From NCBI RefSeq assembly GCF_000333015.1, contig NZ_BANT01000018.1, forward strand, positions 113,931 through 177,930: a DNA stretch of 64,000 nucleotides, given 5' to 3'. A program made the translations under genes and the position numbers. Source of the stretch: Gordonia hirsuta DSM 44140 = NBRC 16056. Its GTDB lineage: Bacteria > Actinomycetota > Actinomycetes > Mycobacteriales > Mycobacteriaceae. The stretch's first letter is position 1. Every line of letters begins with the position of its first letter. The notes beneath the pieces were generated by a model. It was given only the letters and a program-made list of their open reading frames with translations. It made no database searches and was not told where the DNA came from. Below are positions 37,376 to 46,800 of this stretch, piece by piece.

Positions 37376-40300
37376 ATGGGCATCGAGCAGCTACAGCAAC
37401 TTCAGCCCGGATTGACGCTCACCGGAAGGTGGCCGGGCGAGGTCGCGTTGATTGCCATCAGCACGCACGGACCGGAGTCGGCGACCATCGTGGTTCGGGA
37501 CGGGGCTGGCACCCTGCACGAAGAGATGCTGTTCGCCTCGGACCTAGCGAGGATCAGCGTCGTGGCGCCGAACAGGCATCAGTGGACCTTCGACGCCGAC
37601 CCACTCAAGTTCCGCCTTGCCACCGAAGCCCTCCGCATCTCCATGGCCGGGGTCGGCGATCCGATGGTCGCCGTCGCAACCAGCGACATCTCGCCGCTAC
37701 CTCACCAGCTCCGTGCGGTCTACGGCGAACTCCTCCCCCGCACCCCGCTCCGTTTTCTCCTGGCCGACGACCCCGGCGCCGGTAAGACGATCATGGCTGG
37801 GCTGTACGCCAAAGAGCTCCTCCTTCGCGGCGACCTGGTCCGGATGCTGATCGTTGCACCGGGCGGTCTCGTCGAGCAGTGGCAGGACGAACTGAGCTCG
37901 AAATTCGGCCTCCAAACAACGGTGATGAGCCGCGAGTTGATCGCGGCAAGCCCCCACGGTGACCCCTTCTCCGGCAATCCCCTCCTCATCGCCCGAATGG
38001 ACCAATTGGCACGCAATGCCGAGCTGCTCTCCCACCTCGAAAAGAGCGAGTGGGATCTGGTGGTGGTCGACGAGGCGCACCGCATGTCCGCCAGCTGGCA
38101 CGGCCCATTGGGAGATCTTCACGAGACCCAGCGCTTCAAGCTCGGTCGTCTGCTCGGTACCGTCACCCGCAATCTCCTGCTGATGACAGCCACCCCACAC
38201 GCCGGCAATGAGGACAACTTCCAGCTCTTCCTGTCACTGCTAGACGAGGATCGCTTCGCCGGGCGGCCACGAGCCGGAGCCACCGCCGACACGACCGGCC
38301 TCATGCGCCGGATGGTCAAAGAAGAACTCTTGACCTTCGAGGGCCGACCGCTGTTCCCCGAGAGAATCGCCGAGACGGTCCCCTACAAGCTCTCGCCGGA
38401 AGAGCAAGAGCTGTACGACGCAGTGACCCACTACGTCCGCAACGAGATGAACCGGGTGGCCGCCGACGACGATTCACCGCGTCGCCGGACGGTCGGATTC
38501 GCCCTGACCGTGTTGCAGCGCCGGCTGGCATCGAGCACACATGCGGTCTTGCGAAGTCTTCAGCGCAGGCGCGATCGCCTCACCACGCGTCGCGCCGATA
38601 TCGTGCTCGGCCGCATCACCGTCGACGACATCTCACCGTCGGTCCCGGGAAACACCGACTTCGACGACCCCGACGAATATTCGGCACTCGAGTTCGAGGA
38701 ACTCGAAGACGAGGTGGTCGACGCTGCGACCGCGGCCCGAACGGTCGCCGAACTGGACATCGAGATCGCTCAGCTCGATCGGCTCGTCGAATTGGCAACG
38801 CGAGTTCGCGATCGTGGCATCGACCGAAAATGGGGGCAGCTTCGTAGCCTGCTCACCGACGAAAGCCTGTTGCGCGATGCCGACGGGCGTCCACGCAAAC
38901 TGATCATCTTCACCGAGCACCGGGACACCCTGGATTATCTGACCGCCCAGTTGCGCAATGTGCTCGGGAACGACGATGCCGTCGTCACGATTCACGGCGG
39001 GACGTCCCGGAACGACCGCATTTCCGTGCGCGAGCACTTCACCAACGACCCGCAGCGGCAGATCCTCGTCGCGACGGATGCGGCCGGCGAGGGCCTCAAC
39101 CTGCAGGCCGCCCATCTGATGATCAACTATGACCTGCCGTGGAACCCCAACCGGATCGAGCAGCGCTTCGGCAGGATCCACCGGATCGGCCAGCGCAACG
39201 TGTGCCGACTGTGGAACATCGTGGCCGACGAAACTCGGGAGGGCCACGTCTACGCCCGGCTCCTCGACAAGATGGAGCAGCAGCGAAAGGCCTACGGCGG
39301 CAAGCTTTTCGACGTCCTGGGTGACGCCTTCGCCGGAGAACCGCTGCGGGATCTGCTGTGGAAGGCTGTCCTCTACGGCGACGATCCGCGACGCCTGGAA
39401 GAGATCGAGCGCGTGGTGAATGCCGAGGTGGCTCAGGGATGCGAGACCCTGATCGCCGAGCGGGCACTGGCCCACGAGATGATCAGCCGCGCCGAGCTCG
39501 ATCGCCTGCGCCGAGAGATGGACGAGGCGAATGCCCGCCGGCTGCAGCCGCACTACATCGAGAAGTTCTTCCGCGACGCCTTCGGCGAACTCGGCGGGCG
39601 CCTGATCAAACGCGAGCAGAACCGTTTCCAGATCTCCCATGTACCTCCGGTCCTGCGGCAGCGGGACAGTCGGAAGACGCACGCCGGACGACCGGTGACG
39701 CGCGCCTATGAGCGGGTGACCTTTGAGCCGGAAGCGGTGCCGGGTCAGATTCGGGCCGAGTTGCTGGCACCCGGACATCCCCTGATGGACGAGCTGCTCG
39801 AGGTGACCATCGACGAACAGGCGACCACGCTGCGATCCGGCGCGACTCTCTACGCAGCCGACGACCCCGGTGAACTGCCGTACGTAATCGTCGCCGTGCG
39901 CGGGGAGGTGGTCGACGGTAACAGCCGGATAGTGAGCAAACACTTCTCGTTCGTCCGGGTCGACGCCGATAGAACTGTCTCCGACGCCGGCCCGGCTCCT
40001 CATCTGGATCTTCAGCCCCTCCCTGAGTCGCTGATGCATTCGGCTGCTGCGCCGGCTGCCACCGACTTCGAAGCGGCCGCGCTGGACTGGGCCGCAACCG
40101 TTGCACAGCCGGATCACCTCCAGCGGGTCCGCAACCATCTGATCCCCACCATCGACAAGACACGCGCCGCCGTACAGGAGCGTCTGGTCGAGCAGATCAA
40201 TCTCCTTTCCTCGCAGGCGGCTCAGCTCCGCGAAGAACAGGATTCCGGGAAACGACGACGACGCCGGCAGAGCCCGGACCGCCTCGCCCAGCGTGCCGAC

Positions 40301-40849
40301 GACCTCGCACTGCGTCTCAATCGGCGCGACGCTGAACTCGACCGTGACACCGCCTTGCGCGCCAAACCGCCGGTGCTCACCGCAGCAATGCTGGTGATCC
40401 CAGGCGGTGCACTCGGCGGCGAGATCGCTGCCCGCGCCCGCGACACCGCCGCCACCGATCGACGAGCAGTCGCCGCGGTCCTGCGGGCCGAACACGCTCT
40501 TGGCCGCCTCCCCGAGGAGCAGGCACACAACAACGTCGGCTACGACATCATCTCCGAAACACCGCCCGGTCCGGACGGTACGCGCCGACCGGCGATCATC
40601 ATCGAGGTCAAGGGGCGGATCACGGGCGCCCGCACCTGCCACGTGAGCTTCAACCAGGTGCACTACGGCAAGAACGCCGGCCGGGATCACCGCCTGGCGC
40701 TGGTCCGCGTCAGCGATCAAGGTCCCGAGTACGACGAGGTCAGGTATCTGACTGACTACTTCCGCAACGTCGATCTGGGTTCGACCGCGGTCTCCGCAGT
40801 CGAGCTGGATTGGGAACGCGCCTGGTCACAGGCGCAGGCTCCCCACTGA
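37376..40849 (+). CDS. SNF2-like SF2 helicase with C-terminal DUF3883 nuclease-like domain
   Basis: This 1157-aa protein begins at ATG 37376 (AGGGGG upstream); the open frame to 36728 is only antisense to the HNH gene. The helicase core has Walker A LADDPGAGKTIMAGL (residues 130-144), Walker B VVVDEAHRMS (DEAH 232-235), motif III LLMTATPH, motif V VATDAAGEGLNLQAAH and motif VI EQRFGRIHRIGQ, as in RapA/SNF2-type DNA translocases. A charged helical middle part contains coiled-coil stretches. The C-terminus (about 1030-1110) holds GYDIIS then IIIEVKGRI, the D-(E)xK layout of DUF3883 PD-(D/E)XK-type domains. The first gene of a four-gene defence-like set; it resembles DrmD of class 1 DISARM in general type. 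Confidence 0.85.
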   Translation: MGIEQLQQLQPGLTLTGRWPGEVALIAISTHGPESATIVVRDGAGTLHEEMLFASDLARISVVAPNRHQWTFDADPLKFRLATEALRISMAGVGDPMVAVATSDISPLPHQLRAVYGELLPRTPLRFLLADDPGAGKTIMAGLYAKELLLRGDLVRMLIVAPGGLVEQWQDELSSKFGLQTTVMSRELIAASPHGDPFSGNPLLIARMDQLARNAELLSHLEKSEWDLVVVDEAHRMSASWHGPLGDLHETQRFKLGRLLGTVTRNLLLMTATPHAGNEDNFQLFLSLLDEDRFAGRPRAGATADTTGLMRRMVKEELLTFEGRPLFPERIAETVPYKLSPEEQELYDAVTHYVRNEMNRVAADDDSPRRRTVGFALTVLQRRLASSTHAVLRSLQRRRDRLTTRRADIVLGRITVDDISPSVPGNTDFDDPDEYSALEFEELEDEVVDAATAARTVAELDIEIAQLDRLVELATRVRDRGIDRKWGQLRSLLTDESLLRDADGRPRKLIIFTEHRDTLDYLTAQLRNVLGNDDAVVTIHGGTSRNDRISVREHFTNDPQRQILVATDAAGEGLNLQAAHLMINYDLPWNPNRIEQRFGRIHRIGQRNVCRLWNIVADETREGHVYARLLDKMEQQRKAYGGKLFDVLGDAFAGEPLRDLLWKAVLYGDDPRRLEEIERVVNAEVAQGCETLIAERALAHEMISRAELDRLRREMDEANARRLQPHYIEKFFRDAFGELGGRLIKREQNRFQISHVPPVLRQRDSRKTHAGRPVTRAYERVTFEPEAVPGQIRAELLAPGHPLMDELLEVTIDEQATTLRSGATLYAADDPGELPYVIVAVRGEVVDGNSRIVSKHFSFVRVDADRTVSDAGPAPHLDLQPLPESLMHSAAAPAATDFEAAALDWAATVAQPDHLQRVRNHLIPTIDKTRAAVQERLVEQINLLSSQAAQLREEQDSGKRRRRRQSPDRLAQRADDLALRLNRRDAELDRDTALRAKPPVLTAAMLVIPGGALGGEIAARARDTAATDRRAVAAVLRAEHALGRLPEEQAHNNVGYDIISETPPGPDGTRRPAIIIEVKGRITGARTCHVSFNQVHYGKNAGRDHRLALVRVSDQGPEYDEVRYLTDYFRNVDLGSTAVSAVELDWERAWSQAQAPH

Positions 40850-40869
40850 TCCACCCTCCGGGCAGAACG

Positions 40870-40883
40870 CACACCGCAGTGTG
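40870..40883. promoter_or_regulatory. Palindromic operator, DUF1156 gene
   Basis: CACAC-CGCA-GTGTG, an inverted repeat 60 nt upstream of the ATG at 40944 in the 94-bp gap. It overlaps a TGTAAT (-10-like, 40882-40887). Fourteen of 15 bases, counting the G before it, equal the core at 43781-43794. Confidence 0.65.
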
Positions 40884-40943
40884 TAATGCTGGAACGTTCC
40901 GCCCGGCCGGGTGGCATCCGCATGAACCGACCGGAGGGGCAGC

Positions 40944-43721
40944 ATGTCCATCAGCGCACACCAAATTGGGCAGCGACGCAAGCTGATTGAAACCAGCATT
41001 CCGCTGCAGAAGATCAATCAGGAGTCGGCGCGCGAGAAGTCGATCCGGCACGGCCACCCATCGACGCTGCACCTGTGGTGGGCACGACGCCCGCTGGCGG
41101 CAGCCCGCGCGGTACTGTTCGCCCAGCTGGTCGATGACCCGGCCAGTCGTCCGGACCTGTTTCCGACGGAAGCCGAGCAAACCGCTGAACGCAAGCGGCT
41201 TTTCGAGCTGATGGAGCGGCTGGTGGTTTGGGAGAACTCGAACGATGAGGCACTCCTGGCGGAGGCGCATCGCAAGATCCTCGAATCCACCGACGGCAAC
41301 CCTCCACCGATCCTCGACCCCTTCGCCGGCGGCGGCACCATTCCCCTGGAAGCGCAGCGCCTCGGCCTGGAGGCCCATGCCTCCGATTTGAATCCGGTCG
41401 CGGTGCTCATCAACAAAGCGCTCATCGAAATCCCACCCAAATTCGCCGGACAGCCCCCCGTGTTCCCCGGCGCCGCGGCCGAAACGATCCAGGATTGGCC
41501 ACGCGCTACCGGCCTGGCCGAAGATGTCCGCCGCTACGGGCAGTGGATGCGTGATGAAGCACACCAGCGTATCGGCCACCTCTACCCCAAAGCGCACCTA
41601 CCCGACGGCTCCGAAGCAACCGTGATCGCCTGGATCTGGGCCCGCACCGTCACCTGCCCGAACCCCGAGTGCCGGATCGATATGCCGCTGGTGCGCTCCT
41701 GGTGGCTTGGCAAGAAAAAGGGCAAGGAGGCGTACATAGTCCCGATCGTCGAAGGCAAGACGGTGCGCTACGAGATCGGCCACGATCTCGCTCACGCGCC
41801 GACCAAGGACGACGACGGCACAGTCAGCCGCACCGGAGCCATCTGTATTCGCTGCGGCACCGCCGTCCCGTTGCAGTACATCCGGGCTGAAGGACGCGAA
41901 GCTCGGATATCGGCGGACCTAATCGCCACAGTTGCCGAAGGCGAACGACGCCGCATTTACCTTGCCCCAACGCAAGAGCATGAAACCGCTGCCGAAGTCC
42001 CCACCCCAGACTCCGCGCCAAAAGGGACGATCCCCGACAAAGCTCCGAGTTTCCGTGTGCAAGCATATGGTTTCGCGAACTACGCCGATCTTTTCACCCC
42101 GCGTCAACTCACCGCCCTGACAACCTTCGGCGACCTGGTCTCCGAGGCACGTGAGCGCGTCGAACGTGATGCCCTTGCTTCAGGAATAGACCTCGGCCAC
42201 CGTCTGGACAACGGCGGCACCGGCGCCGCCGCCTACGCTGACGCCGTCACCACCTACCTGGGCATGTCAATCAGCCGTGTCAGCAATAAACTTTCAGCGA
42301 TCTGCTCATGGGACTCCTCCACTAAGATGGAAGCAGTACGCAGCGTGTTTGCGCGACAGGCGTTGCCTATGACCTGGGATTATGCGGAAGCAAACCCTTG
42401 GGGAGGGTCGGGCGGCGACTTACTTGAAGACTTCAACTGGGTTGCTCGGGCACTGGAACGAACTCCATCTGGGTCACACGGGATTGCCACTCAATCAGAC
42501 GCTGCCGTTTCAGTGGAAGGTAGACAACTCATCTCCACCGACCCTCCCTACTACGACAACATCGGCTATTCCGATCTATCCGACTTCTTCTATGTTTGGC
42601 TGCGCCGATCGCTGCGCGACGTGCATCCGTCGATCCTTTCGACCATGCTCGTGCCCAAGGCAGAAGAACTCGTCGCCAATCCTTACCGACACGGTGGAAA
42701 GGCCGGCGCGCACAAGTTCTTCGAAGCCGGGTTCCACGAGGTGTTCCGTAAAGCTCGAGACCATGCGTACAACGATTTCCCGATCACTGTCTACTACGCC
42801 TTCAAACAACAGGACACATCCAAGGACGGCCAAGCCTCGACCGGTTGGGAAACCCTGCTCGAAGGAATGATCCGGTCCGGCTGGCAGATCACCGCCACCT
42901 GGCCGATGCGCTCTGAACTCAGCAATCGCATGCTCAGCCACGGCACCAACGCGCTGGCGTCGTCGATCGTTCTCGCGCTGCGTCCCCGACCCGACAATGC
43001 GCCGCGCACCGATCGCCGCGGGTTCTTGACCGCCCTCAAGGCCGAACTCCCTAGCGAACTCCGCACCCTGCAGCAGGGATCCATCGCACCCGTCGACCTC
43101 CCCCAGGCGGCAATCGGTCCGGGCATGGCGGTCTTCTCTCGCTACAGCGCCGTCTTAGAAGACGACGGCTCCAAGATGACGGTCCGCACCGCCCTGCAGC
43201 GGATCAATGCGATCCTCGACGAGGTCCTCACCGAGTTGGAGAACGACTTCGACGCGCCGACGCGCTTCGCCCTCACCTGGTTCCGCCAGAACGGATTCTC
43301 CAGCGGCACATTCGGGGAGGCCGAGTCGATCGCGAATGCCCGCGGTATCTCACTGGACTCACTCGAGCGCGCCGGCATCCTGACCAAGGGCGGCGGGCAG
43401 GTCACTCTCATCGCCCCCGAGGAGATGCCCACCGAGTACGATCCGGCAACCGACCAGTCGATCAGCGAGTGGGAAGTGATGATGCATTTGACGCGGGTCC
43501 TGGCCGCCGACGGTGTGCCCGCCGCAAGCGCCCTGCTCGGTCAGGTTCCACCCGGCGTGGACACGGAGCTGTGCCGCGAGCTGGCGAGTCTGCTGTTCAA
43601 GCTCGCCGAAGACCGGAAACAGACGGCACTGGCGGTTTCGTTCAACAACCTCGGTGCCGCATGGAACGAGATCGTTCGGGGCGCAGCCTCGTCGAGCACC
43701 CAGGAGACGCTCGACTTCTGA
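40944..43721 (+). CDS. DUF1156-type DNA adenine methylase
   Basis: This 925-aa protein begins with MSISAHQIGQRRKLIETSIP and STLHLWWARRPLAAARA, the DUF1156 N-terminus. The SAM-binding motif DPFAGGGTIPLEA (residues 125-137) and the catalytic STDPPYYDNIGYSDLSDFFY (DPPY 533-536) are about 400 residues apart. The insert between them carries four cysteines (C238, C243, C301, C304) that could form a zinc ribbon. The chemistry is N6-adenine or N4-cytosine methylation; DPPY favours adenine. No recognition domain is obvious. GGAGGGG precedes the ATG. Codons around 41900-42500 are less GC-rich than neighbours, a hint of transfer. It may mark self DNA for the helicase/nuclease. Confidence 0.88.
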   Translation: MSISAHQIGQRRKLIETSIPLQKINQESAREKSIRHGHPSTLHLWWARRPLAAARAVLFAQLVDDPASRPDLFPTEAEQTAERKRLFELMERLVVWENSNDEALLAEAHRKILESTDGNPPPILDPFAGGGTIPLEAQRLGLEAHASDLNPVAVLINKALIEIPPKFAGQPPVFPGAAAETIQDWPRATGLAEDVRRYGQWMRDEAHQRIGHLYPKAHLPDGSEATVIAWIWARTVTCPNPECRIDMPLVRSWWLGKKKGKEAYIVPIVEGKTVRYEIGHDLAHAPTKDDDGTVSRTGAICIRCGTAVPLQYIRAEGREARISADLIATVAEGERRRIYLAPTQEHETAAEVPTPDSAPKGTIPDKAPSFRVQAYGFANYADLFTPRQLTALTTFGDLVSEARERVERDALASGIDLGHRLDNGGTGAAAYADAVTTYLGMSISRVSNKLSAICSWDSSTKMEAVRSVFARQALPMTWDYAEANPWGGSGGDLLEDFNWVARALERTPSGSHGIATQSDAAVSVEGRQLISTDPPYYDNIGYSDLSDFFYVWLRRSLRDVHPSILSTMLVPKAEELVANPYRHGGKAGAHKFFEAGFHEVFRKARDHAYNDFPITVYYAFKQQDTSKDGQASTGWETLLEGMIRSGWQITATWPMRSELSNRMLSHGTNALASSIVLALRPRPDNAPRTDRRGFLTALKAELPSELRTLQQGSIAPVDLPQAAIGPGMAVFSRYSAVLEDDGSKMTVRTALQRINAILDEVLTELENDFDAPTRFALTWFRQNGFSSGTFGEAESIANARGISLDSLERAGILTKGGGQVTLIAPEEMPTEYDPATDQSISEWEVMMHLTRVLAADGVPAASALLGQVPPGVDTELCRELASLLFKLAEDRKQTALAVSFNNLGAAWNEIVRGAASSSTQETLDF

Positions 43722-43769
43722 CCGGCTTCCCGGTCGCTGCACCGGGCGAGTCCGGTGTCGGATAGGTTT

Positions 43770-43805
43770 TTGTCTCAGTGCACACCACAGTGTGCACTGA
43801 GACAA
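43770..43805. promoter_or_regulatory. Extended inverted repeat/hairpin operator, DUF499 gene
   Basis: TTGTCTCAGTGCACAC and GTGTGCACTGAGACAA form a perfect 16-bp inverted repeat around CACA. Its centre (43781-43794) is the same CACAC-N4-GTGTG site as upstream of the other two genes. A TAGGTT (-10-like, 43763-43768) precedes it, and the ribosome-binding site GGGAGGA follows directly. No T-run follows, so it is not a terminator. Confidence 0.8.
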
Positions 43806-43818
43806 TTCGGGAGGAACT

Positions 43819-46800
43819 GTGGCACTCAGCAATCGGGATCGGATCAATCAGGCGATGGACCAGCTGGGGCCGGCGCTGAATCAGTTCCTCACCGACACCA
43901 TCGGTCCCGATCTGCCGCCAGAGTTCGATGGCGGCTGGATCGAGCTCCTGCGCCGAGTGAAGTCCAAGGACGCACACTCGGAGAAGCAGTACAACCCTGA
44001 CGATCCGTACGACAGCCTCCGGATGATCACCGACGGCATCACCTGGAAGATCCAGCAGGGCTGGGACCCGGTGCGCCAGAAGCTCTCGCGGGCACAGCAG
44101 AGCATGGCGACCGAACTCATGCAGGTCCGCAACGACCTCGCTCACGCCAAGGCCTTCAACAACGAAGACGCTCAACGGGCCCTCGACACCTGCTCCCGAT
44201 TCCTGCTGGCCATCGGTGCCCCGCGCGAAGCCGAGCAGGTGGCCAAGCTCCGAGATGATGTCCGGCGGATCGCCTACGATCGCGCCGACACCGCTACCCG
44301 CCAGAGCCCGAAGCTCAATAGCGGTTCCGAGAAGCTACCCGCGTGGCGCGAGGTGCTCAGCCCGCACCCTGACGTGCAGAAAGGGCAGTTCAACGCCGCC
44401 GAATTCGCCGCGGATCTGTACACCGTCGCCATGAAGAGCGGCGACCACAAGACCGAATACACAGACCCGCGAGAATTCTTCGCCCGCACCTACCTCACCG
44501 AAGGGCTGCGGGATCTGATCACCCGCAACGTCGCTCGGCTCACCGGGGATGCCAACGCATCCCCCGTGGTCAACCTGCAAACCAACTTCGGCGGCGGAAA
44601 AACCCACTCGATGCTCGCGCTGTGGCACATCGCCTCGGCGGCCCGCAGCACCGAGCTCGGCGGTGAAGCCGGCGAGCTCGCCTACGCCCTTGATGAGCTG
44701 AAGAAGACGCGGGGTATCCGCCGCGCCGCACTGGTCGGCAATCAGATGGAACCGGCCAGCCCGAACATCGCCGACGGCCGGCCCGGAATCAGAACGATGT
44801 GGGGTGAACTCGCCTGGCAGCTCGGCGGGCAGGACGCGTACAACATCGTCGCTGAGGCCGATCGCACATCCACCAATCCCGGTGCAGCACTGCGAGAAGT
44901 GTTCGAGTTGTACTCCCCTGCCGTGATTCTGATCGACGAATGGGTCGCCTACGCGCGTCAACTGGTCAACACCAGCGGTCTGCCCGCGGGCGACTTCGAC
45001 ACCCAGTTCACCTTCGCCCAGACGCTGACCGAAGCGGCCCGCGCCACCCCGGGTATCCAAGTGGTCGTATCGATTCCGGCTTCTTCCAGCACCGCCGGCG
45101 GCGACGAACAGATCAGCGACGAGGAGGTCGGCGGTGAGCACGGACGCGCCGCCCTGGACCGCCTGAAGAGCGTCGTCGGCCGGACCGCCGACCAGTGGCA
45201 GCCCGCCAACGCCCAGGAGAGTTTCGAAATCGTTCGGCGACGAATCTTTTCGGTCCCCGACGCCGCCGCCATGAGTCAGATCAGCGTCATCGCTAACACG
45301 CTGGTCGAGTACTACCGGCGATACCACTCCGAATTCCCCAGCGAGACAAGAGATCCCGGCTATATCGACCGGATCAAACAGTGCTACCCGATTCATCCGG
45401 AGCTGTTCGATCGGCTGTATCAGGACTGGTCGACACTCGACCGATTCCAGCGGACCCGCGGTGTCCTGCAGATGATGAACCGGATCGTCGGCACCCTCTG
45501 GCGGGAACAGGACGGCTCGGCCCTCGTCATGCCCGGTACCGTTCCACTCGCAGATGCCGATGTGGTCTCGGAGGTCACCAAGTACCTGGAAGACACATTC
45601 AAACCGATCATCAACAGCGACGTGGCCGGCAGCGAATCGGTGCCCTTCCGGGTGGACCGGGAGCACGAACTGTTCGGCCGGCGCGGGACCGCTCAGCGCC
45701 TCGCCCGCGCGACCTTCATGGCCGCCACCCCCGGCCTGCACACCGCGCACAAGGGCGCAGAGAAGAAGCGGATCTTCCTGGGCACCGCGCTGCCCGGCGA
45801 TGTTCCCGGCAACTTCCACTCGGCACTGGACATCCTGGCCAACGAGTCGACGTACCTGTACACCGACGGGGGACGTTACTGGTACGACACCCAGGCCAAC
45901 ACCACCCGTGCGGCCCGCGATCATGCGGCTGCGCTCCCCGAAGCCGATGTCTGGGCAGACGTGAGACGCCGTCTGGAATCGCTGCGCAAGAGCACCGGTG
46001 ACCGGACATTCACCGGCTACATCCTGTGTCCCGACTCTTCTGCGGAAGTCCTCGACGAGGAGGGCACGCGCCTAGTGGTTCTGCCACTGCGCTACACCCA
46101 CGCCACTCGGAGCGGAGAGACGGCGGCACTGACCTGGGCCAAGGATGTTCTCGAGCACCGCGGCACCGCCAATCGCAGCTTCAAGAACTCACTGGTGTTC
46201 TTGGCCGCGGACGGCAAACGCGCCGGAGAACTCGACAGTGCCGTCCGCAATTACCTGGCCTGGCAATGGGTCGCCGACAACGCTGACGCCCTCGGGCTCG
46301 GTGGTCAGCAGACCAAGCAGGCACTCGACCGGCGCAACGACGCCGACGAGATCGCTCAGACACGGCTGCTGGAGACCTTCACCTGGGGTCTCTATCCGAC
46401 GCAGGGCGATAGCGAGGCGACGTATTCGCTGTCCACCACCGCGACCGGGGGCGCTGGCGCCGATCTGTTCGCGCGGACCGCCGACAAACTCAAAGAAGAA
46501 CTCACCCAAGCGCGCTCGTCGTCGCTCATCCGGATGGATCTAGACGGTCGACTGGCACCGGCGTGGGAATCGAACCATGTCAGTGTCGGCCAGTTATACC
46601 GCTATTACGCGACGTACCCGTACCTGCCCCGCTTGCGCGATCGCAACGTATTGCTCGACGGCCTCTACTCGGTCAAGGACGACCACATCGGCTGGCGACA
46701 GGACGGATTCGCGTTCGCCGATGAATGGGATGCCGAAGCAGGCCGGTATCGCGGCATCCACTTGCCGAATCATGAAGGCACTCTGCACATCTCCGACGAA

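Noticed and set aside
40891..40900. GGAACGTTCC palindrome near the DUF1156 gene as an SOS box
   Set aside because: It lacks the 4-bp spacer and flanks of the LexA site seen upstream of ruvC.
43770..43805. Rho-independent terminator of the methylase gene
   Set aside because: No T-run follows the hairpin; it abuts a ribosome-binding site and shares its centre with two other promoters.
44335..45924. Minus-strand open frame (529 aa) opposite the DUF499 gene
   Set aside because: Shadow with low-complexity Gly/Val/Gln composition.
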